Of a stretch of 64,000 nucleotides of DNA, positions 50,789-60,560 are shown in pieces. Source of the DNA: Clostridia bacterium (GTDB lineage: Bacteria > Bacillota > Clostridia > Christensenellales > Borkfalkiaceae); contig JAFQWV010000005.1 in the NCBI GenBank assembly GCA_017407325.1, positions 1-64,000 on the forward strand, given 5' to 3'. Position numbers and translations under genes: made by a program. The stretch's first letter is position 1. Every line of letters starts with the position of its first letter. The notes under the pieces were generated by a model. It was given only the letters and a program-made list of their open reading frames with translations, made no database searches and was not told the origin of the DNA.

Positions 50789-52522
50789 TTACTCTCCTTT
50801 AATAAGTTTAATCGCATCAAACGCGCAATAAGTTTGACAAAGTCCACAACCGTTACACATTGATTGGTCAATCTTGATAGTCCCGTCAGCGCACTTTGTA
50901 AGTGCAGGACAGCCGATTGATAGACATCTACCGCACTTTTTGCATTTTTCGGTATCCTCTTTACATTTATCCTTAAACACAACGCCTTTAAGTAAAGCGC
51001 AAGGTGCTTTAGTTACGATAACTGAAAGCTGTCTTAAAGAAAGTTCTTCTTTTAAAAGTTTCTCTAAGCCCTTTTGGTCGAACGCGCTAATTTCAAAAAC
51101 TCTCTTAACGCCTATTGCACGGCAAAGTGCTGGAATATCAACCGCGTTAGTTTCTTCACCCTGCAATGTCTTACCCGTTGCAGCGTGGTCTTGGTGACCT
51201 GTCATACCGGTAGTTCTGTTATCCAAAATCATAACTACGCCAACACCCTTGTTGTAAACCGTATTCATAAGCGAGTTTACGCCAGTATGAAGGAAGGTCG
51301 AGTCACCGATAACCGCCACCCAGTCTTTAGTAAATTCGTCACCCTTAGCCTTTTGAATACCGTGTAAAACTGAGATACTAGCGCCCATACAAACGGTAGA
51401 ATCAACTACGCCGAGTGGTTGAACTGCACCGAGAGTATAACAGCCTATATCACCGCTAGCGTGAATTTTAAGTTTCTTTAAAACTGAAAATACGCTTCTG
51501 TGTGGACAGCCCGGACAAAGAATTGGTGGGCGCATTGGAAGATTGTTTTGCTTGATAGCAGGAACTGCTTTTCCAAACGCTTTTTTAAGCATATTTGCGC
51601 TGTATTCGCCAAGCACGGTAAACATTTCTTTACCTACGCAGTCAATGCCTGCCGCCTTTACTTGTTCTTCGATAATAGGCATAAGCTCTTCAAAGATAAC
51701 GAGTTTATCTACCTTTTTAGCAAATTCTTTTATTAAATCCATTGGGAGTGGATTTACAAGACCGAGCTTTAAAACCGAAGCGTTAGGCATTGCTTCTTTA
51801 ACGTATTGGTAAGCAATACCACAAGTAACGAAACCGATACTCGTGTCGTTAATTTCCATTTTATTAATTTCAAAATTCGCTCCGTCTTTAGCAAGGCGAG
51901 CAAGTTTTTCTTCTACAATAACGTGACGGCGCTTAGCGTTAGCCGGCATCATAACGTTTTTAGCGATATTTTTCTCGTACGGCTTATCTTCGACTTCTAC
52001 TCTATCGCAAAGCTCGACTTCTTGTTGAGAATGCGCTAGGCGCGTAGTCGTTCTTAGTATAACCGGCATATCGTATTCTTCGCTGATTTTATAAGCAAAT
52101 TTAGTAAAATCCTTTGCTTCTTGGCTGTCGCTTGGCTCGATACAGCAAACGAGCGCACCACGAGCGTGATTTCTCGTATCTTGTTCGTTTTGAGAACTGT
52201 ATAGTCCCGGATCGTCTGCAACGACCAAAACCATACCGCCGTTGACGCCAATATATCCTGCGGTATAAAGTGGATCAGCTGCAACGTTTAAACCGACGTG
52301 CTTCATACACGCCATAGAACGAACGCCTGCCATTGACGCACCGATAGCAACTTCTGTTGCGACCTTTTCGTTTGGAGCCCACTCGCAGTAAATTTCTTTA
52401 TATTGAACTAAATTTTCACTAATTTCCGTACTTGGAGTTCCCGGGTACGCCGATGCAACCTTAACGCCTGCTTCAAACGCACCACGCGCAATTGCTTCGT
52501 TACCTAACATTAATTTTTTCAT
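50789..52522 (-). CDS. iorA: Indolepyruvate ferredoxin oxidoreductase subunit alpha
   Basis: 577 residues. An N-terminal pyrimidine domain (GNEAIARGAFEAGVKVASAY) is followed by the TPP-binding part (GDSTFLHTGVNSLMN...DNRTTGMTGHQDH) and two C-terminal [4Fe-4S] motifs (CKKCGRCLSIGC, CNGCGLCQTYC). It is complete and probably active. It overlaps the upstream paaK by four bases. Confidence 0.97.
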   Translation of the reverse strand: MKKLMLGNEAIARGAFEAGVKVASAYPGTPSTEISENLVQYKEIYCEWAPNEKVATEVAIGASMAGVRSMACMKHVGLNVAADPLYTAGYIGVNGGMVLVVADDPGLYSSQNEQDTRNHARGALVCCIEPSDSQEAKDFTKFAYKISEEYDMPVILRTTTRLAHSQQEVELCDRVEVEDKPYEKNIAKNVMMPANAKRRHVIVEEKLARLAKDGANFEINKMEINDTSIGFVTCGIAYQYVKEAMPNASVLKLGLVNPLPMDLIKEFAKKVDKLVIFEELMPIIEEQVKAAGIDCVGKEMFTVLGEYSANMLKKAFGKAVPAIKQNNLPMRPPILCPGCPHRSVFSVLKKLKIHASGDIGCYTLGAVQPLGVVDSTVCMGASISVLHGIQKAKGDEFTKDWVAVIGDSTFLHTGVNSLMNTVYNKGVGVVMILDNRTTGMTGHQDHAATGKTLQGEETNAVDIPALCRAIGVKRVFEISAFDQKGLEKLLKEELSLRQLSVIVTKAPCALLKGVVFKDKCKEDTEKCKKCGRCLSIGCPALTKCADGTIKIDQSMCNGCGLCQTYCAFDAIKLIKGE

Positions 52523-53820
52523 TTGTCACCTCTTAAATCTTTAACCCTTTTAGCCTTACCTTCAAATCTTTGTAAAGTGTTAGGAGAAACTAAACTGATT
52601 TTTGCATCAAGTCCTAAAACCGTTTTTAGTCTTGAATTAACCTTTTTAGAAATGCGTTCAAGTTCTTTATACTCGTCAGTCATTTCCTTAAGCTCTACTC
52701 TAATTTCAAGTTTATCCGTGTACCCTTCGCGAGTAACTACGATTTCGTAGTGTGGTCCAAGTTCTGAAACGCCCAAAATAACTTCTTCAATCTGACTTGG
52801 GAACACGTTTACGCCACGAATTTTAAGCATATCGTCGCTTCTTCCAGACAAGTTCTCCATACGGCAGAAAGTTCGTCCACACTTGCACTTTTCATAGAAT
52901 AATCGCGTTATATCCTTAGTTCTGTAACGAATAAGTGGTAAAGCTTCTTTAAAAATACAAGTAATAACAAGCTCGCCCTTTTCACCGATAGGCAAAACCT
53001 CACCCGTTTTTGGATCGATAATTTCAGGGATAAAGAAGTCTTCATTTATATGCATACCGTCAAGGTATTCACACTCGCCTGAAACGCCGGGGCCCATAAG
53101 CTCGCTCATACCGTAGTTAGAAGTAACTAAAACGTCGTCACCCCAAACCTTATGTATTTCTTCACGCATAGCGTCAGTCATAAGCTCGCTACCTAAAACG
53201 GCTTTTTTGACTTTTAATTCTTTTTTGATATCAACGCCCATCGAAGAAGCAACTTCTGCAAGTCTTAACGCGTAAGACGGTGTTGCGACCAAAAGAGTAG
53301 TTTCAAAGTCTTTCATATACATAATCTGCTTTTCGCTGTTTCCCGTTGACGACGGAACGATTGCAGAGCCTATATTTTCAAGTCCGTAATGAAGCCCGAG
53401 CGCGCCTGTGAACATACCGTAGCCAAAGCAAATTTGCGAAACGTCAGATTTTTCTGCGCCACCCATACAAGCAATACGAGAAACGCACTCCGTCCAAGTA
53501 TCCAAGTCGCGTTTAGTGTAACCAACTACGGTAGGCTTTCCGGTAGTTCCGCTTGATGCATGAATACGAACAAGCTCGTCTTTATCTACTGCAAAAAGCC
53601 CGAACGGATAGGTATCGCGCATATCTTGCTTAGTCGTAAAAGGCAGTTTTTGTAAGTCTTTTAAACTTTTGATATCGCTAGGCTTAATACCTGCTTCAAT
53701 CATTTTATCGCGGTAATACGGCACTTTTTCATAGACCGTATTGACCGTATCAATAAGTCTTTCAAATTGAATTTTTTCCAACTCTTCTCTAGAAAGAGTT
53801 TCGTTTTTTGACCAAATCAT
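52519..53820 (-). CDS. paaK: Phenylacetate-CoA ligase 1
   Basis: 433 residues. [19 protein letters not shown] and RYRTKDITRLFYEKCKCGRTFCRM are PaaK motifs. It is clearly paralogous to the 48878 gene but diverged, so the two may take different aryl acids (phenyl-, hydroxyphenyl-, indole-acetate). It starts nine bases after the symporter gene and overlaps iorA by four. Confidence 0.93.
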   Translation of the reverse strand: MIWSKNETLSREELEKIQFERLIDTVNTVYEKVPYYRDKMIEAGIKPSDIKSLKDLQKLPFTTKQDMRDTYPFGLFAVDKDELVRIHASSGTTGKPTVVGYTKRDLDTWTECVSRIACMGGAEKSDVSQICFGYGMFTGALGLHYGLENIGSAIVPSSTGNSEKQIMYMKDFETTLLVATPSYALRLAEVASSMGVDIKKELKVKKAVLGSELMTDAMREEIHKVWGDDVLVTSNYGMSELMGPGVSGECEYLDGMHINEDFFIPEIIDPKTGEVLPIGEKGELVITCIFKEALPLIRYRTKDITRLFYEKCKCGRTFCRMENLSGRSDDMLKIRGVNVFPSQIEEVILGVSELGPHYEIVVTREGYTDKLEIRVELKEMTDEYKELERISKKVNSRLKTVLGLDAKISLVSPNTLQRFEGKAKRVKDLRGDK

Positions 53821-53829
53821 AATTTATCC

Positions 53830-55380
53830 TTATCTAATTTCATCTTCGAGTTCTTTATCGAACGCGTTATAAATAATTTCATCGTCAAGTTTTTTAGTAA
53901 ATTTAGAAACAACGAGCGTAATAACTATTGAAAACGCCATACACAAAACGCCCGTAAGTGGCGAAAGCTTAACACCAGATTGTAATATAATGCCAAAACT
54001 TGCTCCGCTTGGCGCTGTAATTACACCAAACACTATCGTCATAATAAGCGTGAATACAAGCCCACCAACAATCGACGCGATTGCACCAGCCTTCGTAAGC
54101 TTTTTGCTGTATAGTCCAAGCACGAACGGACCGAAGAAACAGCCAGATAACGTTCCCCAGCTAAGTGACATTAAAAACGCGATAGCAGTTATGTTAAATT
54201 TCTTGTTAAGTAGTGCAATAACTACCGATAAGATAACGAATATCGAGCACATTATTCTCATAACGAGCGTTACTTTTTTATCTTCTGCGTTTTTGTTGAT
54301 TGCGCCTTTATAAAGGTCAACCGAAACTACCGACGCGCTCGCAAGCGACACTGACGCAAGAGTTGACATACTTGCAGATAAAATAAGCACCGCAATAAGT
54401 CCGCTAAGTCCGTTAGGAATAACGTTATTTAACATAATAGGAATAATATTGTCCGTTCCACCAGCTGGTACTTCAGTAAAGAAAAGTCTGCCAAGTCCGC
54501 CGACAAAATATGCTATTACGCCAACCAAAAAAGCAAAGAAAGTGCTTACAATCATACCTTGCTTTACAGCCTTTTTGTCGCGAACGGAATAATATTTATG
54601 TACCGTTTGTGGAAGTCCGTACACGCCGAACGACGTCAAAAGCACGAGTGATATAATCGTAACAAGTGGCGAAGATAAAAATCCACCGTCGCCGTAAGTT
54701 TCGAAAAGCCCGAAACCACTTTCCGTGAGTGTTTTTAGTCCTTCAAAACCGTTAACTTCTGGCGCGCGCATAAAGCAAACAAACATTATAACCGTTCCGA
54801 AAATCATTATAAGACCTTGCACGAAGTCAGATAGAGATGTTGCAAAATACCCACCGAACACTAGATATATAGCAGTAACTAGCGCAAGACCTATCATAAT
54901 TATCGTTCCGTCGATACCGAACATTATTTCAAACAAATTTCCAAGTCCGTTATAAACGGAAGCTGAGTACGGCATTAAGAAAATAAAAACGACGAACGCC
55001 GAGAATACTTTTAAAAAGGGCGAGCCGTATCTTTTCTCAAAAAATTCTGGCATAGTGCGCGCTTTTAATCTTCTCGTCATATTTTTCGTGCGCTTTGCGA
55101 GTAAAAGCCATGCAAAAAGCCCGCCGATAAGCGCATTACCTACACCTATCCAAAGTGCAGAAAGTCCGAAATCCCAACCAAATTTTCCTGCATATCCTAT
55201 AAATATTACTGCAGAAAAATAAGTCGTTCCGTAAGAAAAGGCACTCATCCAGCCGTTGAGGCCTTTAGATCCTGCAAGCAAAAAGTCGTTTACGGTTTTT
55301 GCCTTGTTTCTCGTGTAGATGGCAATTCCGACCATCATCGCAACGTATAATAACAGCACTAATCCGTTTAACCAAGTCAT
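53830..55380 (-). CDS. Sodium:solute symporter (SSF family)
   Basis: 516 residues, about 13 membrane helices. YGTTYFSAVIFIGYAGKFGWDFG and SASMSTLASVSLASASVV (sodium site region) fit the SSF family of PutP/PanF type. Being first in the aryl-acid operon, it probably imports an aryl acid such as phenylacetate; that is inferred from position only. Confidence 0.9.
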   Translation of the reverse strand: MTWLNGLVLLLYVAMMVGIAIYTRNKAKTVNDFLLAGSKGLNGWMSAFSYGTTYFSAVIFIGYAGKFGWDFGLSALWIGVGNALIGGLFAWLLLAKRTKNMTRRLKARTMPEFFEKRYGSPFLKVFSAFVVFIFLMPYSASVYNGLGNLFEIMFGIDGTIIMIGLALVTAIYLVFGGYFATSLSDFVQGLIMIFGTVIMFVCFMRAPEVNGFEGLKTLTESGFGLFETYGDGGFLSSPLVTIISLVLLTSFGVYGLPQTVHKYYSVRDKKAVKQGMIVSTFFAFLVGVIAYFVGGLGRLFFTEVPAGGTDNIIPIMLNNVIPNGLSGLIAVLILSASMSTLASVSLASASVVSVDLYKGAINKNAEDKKVTLVMRIMCSIFVILSVVIALLNKKFNITAIAFLMSLSWGTLSGCFFGPFVLGLYSKKLTKAGAIASIVGGLVFTLIMTIVFGVITAPSGASFGIILQSGVKLSPLTGVLCMAFSIVITLVVSKFTKKLDDEIIYNAFDKELEDEIR

Positions 55381-55425
55381 AATTTTTGTCCACCGAATTA
55401 ATTAATAAATATAAATAATATACTT

Positions 55426-55454
55426 ATTATAATACTGCTTGCGCGTTTTGTCAA
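55426..55454 (-). promoter_or_regulatory. Consensus promoter of aryl-acid operon
   Basis: Minus strand TTGACA (55454-55449), 17 bp, TATAAT (55431-55426). It overlaps a plus-strand TTGCGC/TATAAT pair (55439-55444, 55463-55468) for the divergent gene. Confidence 0.88.
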
Positions 55455-55535
55455 TTTTATGATATAATTTTTTTAAGCATAGCTAAGGAACAAATTGAAA
55501 AATTTTCTGTAGTTTAAAATAAAAAGGAGTTAGAT

Positions 55536-56462
55536 ATGAAAAAAAATTACAAAAAACTAACTTGTTTATTAATTTTGGCTGTCTTTATTGCTTTTTCCGT
55601 ACCAATTACAGCAAGCGCTGACACAGGACCTAAACCGTCAGTCGTTATCAATTTTGAAAATTTAGGTGATACGATATGCTATGCCACGCTACTTTCAAAA
55701 AGCCCAAGCACGGGACCGGCAAGCGCGTGGGACGGAGATGAAGATCACATATATCTTTACAACCTAAGCCGTGATATTTGGCAAGCATTTCAAGATTATG
55801 AAGATTCTGACGGCTTTTATTTTTTGCAAAACGGCTGGCAAATCAATGAAACAAAGAAACTTGCCTGGACGTACTATCCACCGAACGTTTTTAAAATTTT
55901 ACTATACTTCCCCGAAACCCAAACTTACGCAATATCTAATATTTGCGAAAGATACGCGTTCGACACCTACTACAAAGTCGATATGCAAGAATTTACCATA
56001 GGCTCTGCCGATTACGATAATAATTTAAGTAACGACGACAGAATTTCAGCCCAAAAAGCGTACGAGTGGAAGACAGAGATTATTTCGCTGATTGCAAGAA
56101 TTATTATAACGTTAGCAATCGAAATGGCTGTTGCGCTACTTTTCGGGTTTAGAAACAAAAAACAATTACGCCTTCTTATTATTGTAAACTCATTAACGCA
56201 AGTTATATTAAACGTACTGCTTAACGTATTAGGCTTACACGTATTTAAAGTATCGGCTATTGCAATCCACTTTAAAGCAGTTTATTTAATACTTGAACTT
56301 TTGGTTTTTGCTATAGAAGCCGTGATTTATTCAATTTTTATGAAAAAAGTGACCGACAAGCCAAAGCCTACCTATTTCTACGTTCTTTACGCACTAATAT
56401 CTAATGCATTATCTTTTTTCATAGGTTTGATTATAGCAATTTTTATACCAGCAATTTTTTAA
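55536..56462 (+). CDS. Secreted/membrane protein with signal peptide and C-terminal helices
   Basis: 308 residues. The signal peptide MKKNYKKLTCLLILAVFIAF ends near ASA-DTGPKPS, with an external domain to about residue 180 and then four membrane helices. The DTGPKPSVVINFENL opening resembles a family of unannotated Firmicute membrane proteins. Function unknown. AAGGAG precedes the ATG; the gene is divergent from the symporter operon. Confidence 0.75.
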   Translation: MKKNYKKLTCLLILAVFIAFSVPITASADTGPKPSVVINFENLGDTICYATLLSKSPSTGPASAWDGDEDHIYLYNLSRDIWQAFQDYEDSDGFYFLQNGWQINETKKLAWTYYPPNVFKILLYFPETQTYAISNICERYAFDTYYKVDMQEFTIGSADYDNNLSNDDRISAQKAYEWKTEIISLIARIIITLAIEMAVALLFGFRNKKQLRLLIIVNSLTQVILNVLLNVLGLHVFKVSAIAIHFKAVYLILELLVFAIEAVIYSIFMKKVTDKPKPTYFYVLYALISNALSFFIGLIIAIFIPAIF

Positions 56463-56464
56463 TT

Positions 56465-56497
56465 AAAAAAGGCACTACGAACGATAGTGCCTTTTTT
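56465..56497 (+). terminator. Intrinsic terminator
   Basis: AAAAAAGGCACTA / TAGTGCCTTTTTT (56465-56477, 56485-56497). Confidence 0.9.
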
Positions 56498-56507
56498 CGT
56501 CATTTGA

Positions 56508-56536
56508 TTGACAATATATATTAAAGTTGCTAAAAT
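56508..56536 (+). promoter_or_regulatory. Promoter of beta-helix lipoprotein gene
   Basis: TTGACA (56508-56513), 17 bp, TAAAAT (56531-56536); AAAGGAG before the ATG. Confidence 0.87.
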
Positions 56537-56557
56537 ATATAAAAGGAGAAAAAAATC

Positions 56558-58342
56558 ATGAAAAAAGTTTTGAAAGTTTTAGCAATTTTTTTAACCTGTT
56601 GCACACTTGTTTTTTCACTTGCCTGTTGTGGCATTAAAACCGACGACAGCACTGATTTGAGCGTGACAAGCAGTTCAAAAACCGAACAAAAGAGCTCGAA
56701 AAAGTCGTCAAATAGCACGGTTAACACTGAAAACAGCATTCCTACGACAACAAGCGAAAAAACCTCAAGCACAACAAGCACCGACGCATCAAGCACGACT
56801 AGTGATAATAATTCAAGCACACCAAGCGGTGGAAATACAGACGTTCAAAACCTTTCTTTTGCTGAAAAGACCGACCGTTTTTTAGACGGCGCAACCATAA
56901 ACGACCAAAACTTTATATCGTATTATAAAAGTTTAGGTGAATATAACTTTAACGAAAGTTTGCGCCAAAACGCGTTGTTCGTTTCACCAAACGCAACGTC
57001 AAACGGTGACGGCTCAGAGTCAAATCCTTACACTTTTGACGATGCTCTCTACTCCGTTCAAAAAGGTCAAACGATTTATCTTCGCGGAGGACTATATAAC
57101 GCCCCACAAGCAGACGGATATTATATCGAAACCCAAGGCGATGCTAACAATTATATAACTATCAGAAACTACCCAGGCGAAACACCGATAATAACGAACA
57201 CTAAAAGCGGAACTGAGCTTTACGCTTTTTCGGTTGCACACAACGCTTGCTATACGGTAATTGAAGGTATTGAAATCAAAAATATACACGCATTCAACGC
57301 TTACGGAATTGCTTTTTGGGGAAATAATCAAAACCATATCATTATGAGAAATTTAAAAATTCACGATATGGCAACTACTTCGTCAAACCCAGAAAAAGAA
57401 ACCGAGTCCAGCGCGAACGGAATTTTATTGTTCGGACAAAACAAAAATCCTATTTCTAATATTATTATCGCAAACTGCGAGCTTTACGACAACGTAACGG
57501 GTTGGGCAGAAACTTTATCGGTTGCGTCAAACTGCGAATACGTCTATATTTTAGAAAATAAAGTTTACGATAATACGAATATCGGTATTGACTTTTACGG
57601 AAACGCAGGCTACTGCTCTACAGCGTCACTCGACCAACCAAGATACTCGGTAGCAAGTGGAAACTTCATCTCTAACAGCCACTGTAATTATGCAGACTGC
57701 GCCGGTCTTTACGTTGACGGCGCGCGCGATATTTTATTACAATATAACACTGTAACAAAAAGTCAATTCGGATTGGAAATCGGCTCTGAAGAAAGAAACG
57801 ACAGCTATCCTGTTAAAAACATTACGGTTAGAAATAACTTGTTCTATGATAATACGGTTGTCGGTATGCGCGTTGGTGGATACGAACAAAGCGCCACCGG
57901 AGTCGTTTATTCGACTGTTTTTGTAAATAATACACTTATAAATAACGGTGATGAAATTGTTATTGCAAAGGTTGACGGAATATCTTATATCAATAATTTA
58001 ATTACTACCAAAAAAGGAAATATAATTGCAAAAACAGATTTTTCAAAATCTTACTGTAAAAATATAACGTTTACAAACAACTATTTCAACGTAGAAAATA
58101 CTGACGTAGAAGATTATGAATTTGAAATGTTCTCATCATCTCAATCAGGAATTACAGCGTTTAAAACGGCAACGGGCGCAAGCATTGTAACTGGTACGGT
58201 TACTTTAGATGAAAACTTCACCCCTAACGCTAACTCAGTCGTTATTGATAACGGCGTTACGGCAAGTTTTGGAAATTACGATTATAACCTAAACCCTAGA
58301 GTAAACGGTGCAAAGGTAGATATCGGCGCAATAGAAAGTTAA
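56558..58342 (+). CDS. Right-handed parallel beta-helix surface lipoprotein
   Basis: 594 residues. The lipobox LACC is near residue 24. A Ser/Thr/Lys-rich linker of about 60 residues is followed by a DUF1565-like start (LFVSPNATSNGDGSESNP) and many short Asn-rich repeats (YVYILENKVYDNTNIGIDF) forming a parallel beta-helix. Such proteins are polysaccharide lyases, hydrolases or adhesins. Clear PL9 catalytic motifs are not seen, unlike the proteins at 60663 and 62771. Confidence 0.85.
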   Translation: MKKVLKVLAIFLTCCTLVFSLACCGIKTDDSTDLSVTSSSKTEQKSSKKSSNSTVNTENSIPTTTSEKTSSTTSTDASSTTSDNNSSTPSGGNTDVQNLSFAEKTDRFLDGATINDQNFISYYKSLGEYNFNESLRQNALFVSPNATSNGDGSESNPYTFDDALYSVQKGQTIYLRGGLYNAPQADGYYIETQGDANNYITIRNYPGETPIITNTKSGTELYAFSVAHNACYTVIEGIEIKNIHAFNAYGIAFWGNNQNHIIMRNLKIHDMATTSSNPEKETESSANGILLFGQNKNPISNIIIANCELYDNVTGWAETLSVASNCEYVYILENKVYDNTNIGIDFYGNAGYCSTASLDQPRYSVASGNFISNSHCNYADCAGLYVDGARDILLQYNTVTKSQFGLEIGSEERNDSYPVKNITVRNNLFYDNTVVGMRVGGYEQSATGVVYSTVFVNNTLINNGDEIVIAKVDGISYINNLITTKKGNIIAKTDFSKSYCKNITFTNNYFNVENTDVEDYEFEMFSSSQSGITAFKTATGASIVTGTVTLDENFTPNANSVVIDNGVTASFGNYDYNLNPRVNGAKVDIGAIES

Positions 58343-58350
58343 TAGAAAAA

Positions 58351-58376
58351 TGGCTTGCAATTTCTATTGCAAGCCA
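58351..58376. terminator. Hairpin terminator
   Basis: TGGCTTGCAA / TTGCAAGCCA between the convergent beta-helix and ATPase genes. Confidence 0.78.
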
Positions 58377-58403
58377 CTTTATTTAACTTACGTCAAGATA
58401 TTT

Positions 58404-59732
58404 TTACAAAAACATTACCAAATAATGCGGTAACGTTAATTTATTTCCTACTTTACCGTTTCCGCCAGTGATTAATTTATAAGATACACTTGGCTCAAAC
58501 TTCTCAATAAATGAATTGAGAGATTTTGTTGACGAATTACTAGCTTTTACTTCTATAGGAAGAACTTCTCCATTTTTTTCAATCAAAAACTCTATTTCCT
58601 GCGTATCATTTGGCTTATAATAATACAAATTATAACCCTTTTTCACGAAACATTCGGCTATTATATTTTCGTAAATACCACCTTTTGCATTACCTTTTAT
58701 GGTATTGTTTAAAATTGCAAGCTTTGTTTCAAATCCATACATACTAGTAAGCAATCCAGTATCGTTAACGTATAACTTAAACTGATCTTCGTTGGCATTA
58801 GCCATCAATGGTAAATACGGCTCGTGAACGTTGTAACAAGTGTTTACTAGATTAGCATCACGAAGCCATTTAACACTACCGCCAAATTTTCTTCTTGTTT
58901 GACCTTTTTCAACCGTAGAATATTGAAATTTTTTCACTTCTTTAGCCAACTGTTTAAAAACAGCATCGTAGCACATTCTTACGTATTGTTTTTCCTTTCC
59001 TTTTGCGTGCTTAGAAATATCATCTTGATATTCAGCCAAAATATCCGCTTGTATTTTTGCAACGCGATTGAAATCTTTATTTTCAGCAAAATCAGCGACA
59101 ACTTCCGGCATCCCCCCAACAACCATAAATTCTCGGAATAAGGTTTCAAATCGCTCATTAATACTTTCTGGTATTTTTTCGTTAGAAATTAGATATTCTC
59201 TCAAATTAGAGATTGTATCTTCTTTATAACCGTACGACCATAAAAACTCTTCAAAATCTAAAGAGTGCATAATGATTTGCGTTTCATACCCAACGGGAAT
59301 AGACTTTGGCTCTTCAACTAAGTCATCGTCAATATCATTGTAAGATAGCCCTAATAAAGAGCCTGACGAAATAACGTCGTATCGCATATCTTCTGCTAGA
59401 AATTTGATTGCCGTTCTTGCATTTCCGCAATATTGAATTTCATCAAGAAAAATAAGCGTATCCCCTTTTATAAGTTCAATATCGGGCATATTTGCAGTTA
59501 ATCTTTTATATATTTCGTCGGCAGAAAGTTCCCCTTTAAAAACGTCTTTTAAATTAGGTTGCTTAAAAAAATCAATATATATAAACGATTTATATTCATT
59601 TTTCCCAAACTCTTTGACGATATAAGATTTTCCTACTTGCCTTGCGCCCTTTAGAATAAGACATTTCTTTAATCCGTTTTTTCTCTCAATCTTCCAATTT
59701 AAAAGTTGGTCGTATACTTTTCTTTTTAACAT
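58404..59732 (-). CDS. AAA_14/DUF4143 ATPase
   Basis: 442 residues. P-loop KGARQVGKSYIVKEFG (near residue 30) and FLDEIQYCGNARTAIKFL (Walker B) are the AAA_14 part; the C-terminal PxEVKASNSSTKSL region is the nuclease-like DUF4143 with Glu and Lys. These ATPases are common and poorly understood. It is monocistronic, preceded by a perfect promoter and 33-bp repeats. Confidence 0.9.
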   Translation of the reverse strand: MLKRKVYDQLLNWKIERKNGLKKCLILKGARQVGKSYIVKEFGKNEYKSFIYIDFFKQPNLKDVFKGELSADEIYKRLTANMPDIELIKGDTLIFLDEIQYCGNARTAIKFLAEDMRYDVISSGSLLGLSYNDIDDDLVEEPKSIPVGYETQIIMHSLDFEEFLWSYGYKEDTISNLREYLISNEKIPESINERFETLFREFMVVGGMPEVVADFAENKDFNRVAKIQADILAEYQDDISKHAKGKEKQYVRMCYDAVFKQLAKEVKKFQYSTVEKGQTRRKFGGSVKWLRDANLVNTCYNVHEPYLPLMANANEDQFKLYVNDTGLLTSMYGFETKLAILNNTIKGNAKGGIYENIIAECFVKKGYNLYYYKPNDTQEIEFLIEKNGEVLPIEVKASNSSTKSLNSFIEKFEPSVSYKLITGGNGKVGNKLTLPHYLVMFL

Positions 59733-59752
59733 TTTACCACCCCGTTTTTAAC

Positions 59753-59781
59753 ATTATACTATCTCATTTTTTCTTTGTCAA
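59753..59781 (-). promoter_or_regulatory. Perfect consensus promoter of DUF4143 ATPase gene
   Basis: Minus strand TTGACA (59781-59776), 17 bp, TATAAT (59758-59753). Confidence 0.92.
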
Positions 59782-59785
59782 TACT

Positions 59786-59893
59786 TTTTTGCATAAAATC
59801 GGTATATCAATTTGTCGGTTTTTGCATAAAATCTGAGTATTGATTTACTTATTTTTGCATAAAATCGGGGTATTTTGTTATTAAATTTTGCAT
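59786..59893. repeat. 33-bp tandem repeats (iterons) upstream of the ATPase promoter
   Basis: TTTTTGCATAAAATC starts at 59786, 59819 and 59852 (exact period 33), with a partial fourth copy (TTTTGCAT) at 59886. The first 15 bases are identical in the three copies; the remaining 18 diverge. They lie directly behind the -35 box. Confidence 0.88.
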
Positions 59894-59916
59894 ATTTTTA
59901 ATAAAGTAAAAAAATT

Positions 59917-59942
59917 CGCGTGGGCTTTTAAAAGCCCACGCG
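59917..59942 (-). terminator. Terminator of mntP
   Basis: Perfect 26-bp palindrome (CGCGTGGGCTTTT and its complement) followed on the minus strand by a T-run. Confidence 0.87.
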
Positions 59943-59951
59943 TTTTATTTT

Positions 59952-60509
59952 TTAGAAAAATAACCCTTCAATAAGTATTTTTAAACCAATTAAAATTAAT
60001 ATTATACCACCGACAAATTCTGCTTTTGATTTATATTTCGAGCCGAATAAGTTACCAATCTTAACCCCGACGGCAGAGAACACAAACGTAGTTATTCCAA
60101 TGATAAGTGCGCTTATCCAAACGTTCGCATCCATTATTGCAAAAGTGACGCCTGTTGCGAGCGCATCAATACTTGTTGATATTGCAAGCGGTAGCATCTT
60201 TTTAAACGATAGCGAACTATCGAGCGCATCTTCGTCTTTAGAAAAACTTTCTTTTATCATACACGCGCCGATAAACGCAAGCAAGATAAACGCAATCCAG
60301 TGATCTATCGCAGAAATTAATTCGCCTAAACTTGAACCTAAGAAATACCCAATAATTGGCATTACTGCTTGAAACAGTCCAAACCAAGCACCGACGATAA
60401 GCGCATCTTTAAGTTTTAATTTTTGAATTGAAAGCCCTTTACCTATCGCCACACTAAAGGCGTCCATAGAAAGAGCAAAGGCAGTAATAAAAATTGTTAA
60501 TAATACCAT
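59952..60509 (-). CDS. mntP: Manganese efflux pump MntP
   Basis: 185 residues with six membrane helices. AFALSMDAFSVAIGKGL and ISTSIDALATGVTFAI carry the conserved Asp residues of MntP, which exports Mn(II). No yybP-ykoY riboswitch is recognisable upstream; that region instead holds a palindrome and array C. Confidence 0.95.
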   Translation of the reverse strand: MVLLTIFITAFALSMDAFSVAIGKGLSIQKLKLKDALIVGAWFGLFQAVMPIIGYFLGSSLGELISAIDHWIAFILLAFIGACMIKESFSKDEDALDSSLSFKKMLPLAISTSIDALATGVTFAIMDANVWISALIIGITTFVFSAVGVKIGNLFGSKYKSKAEFVGGIILILIGLKILIEGLFF

Positions 60510-60521
60510 TGAAATACCTTA

Positions 60522-60545
60522 AAAAGCGTGCTATAGCACGCTTTT
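60522..60545. terminator. Perfect 24-bp palindrome upstream of mntP
   Basis: AAAAGCGTGCTA and its reverse complement, with flanking A and T. It lies 13 bp upstream of the mntP ATG and downstream of array C. Confidence 0.65.
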
Positions 60546-60560
60546 GTAATAACACAACAC

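Noticed and set aside
59786..59893. 33-bp repeats as a mini CRISPR or replication origin
   Set aside because: Only 15 bp are conserved, copies are directly abutting, and neither cas nor replication initiator genes are near; promoter position favours regulation.
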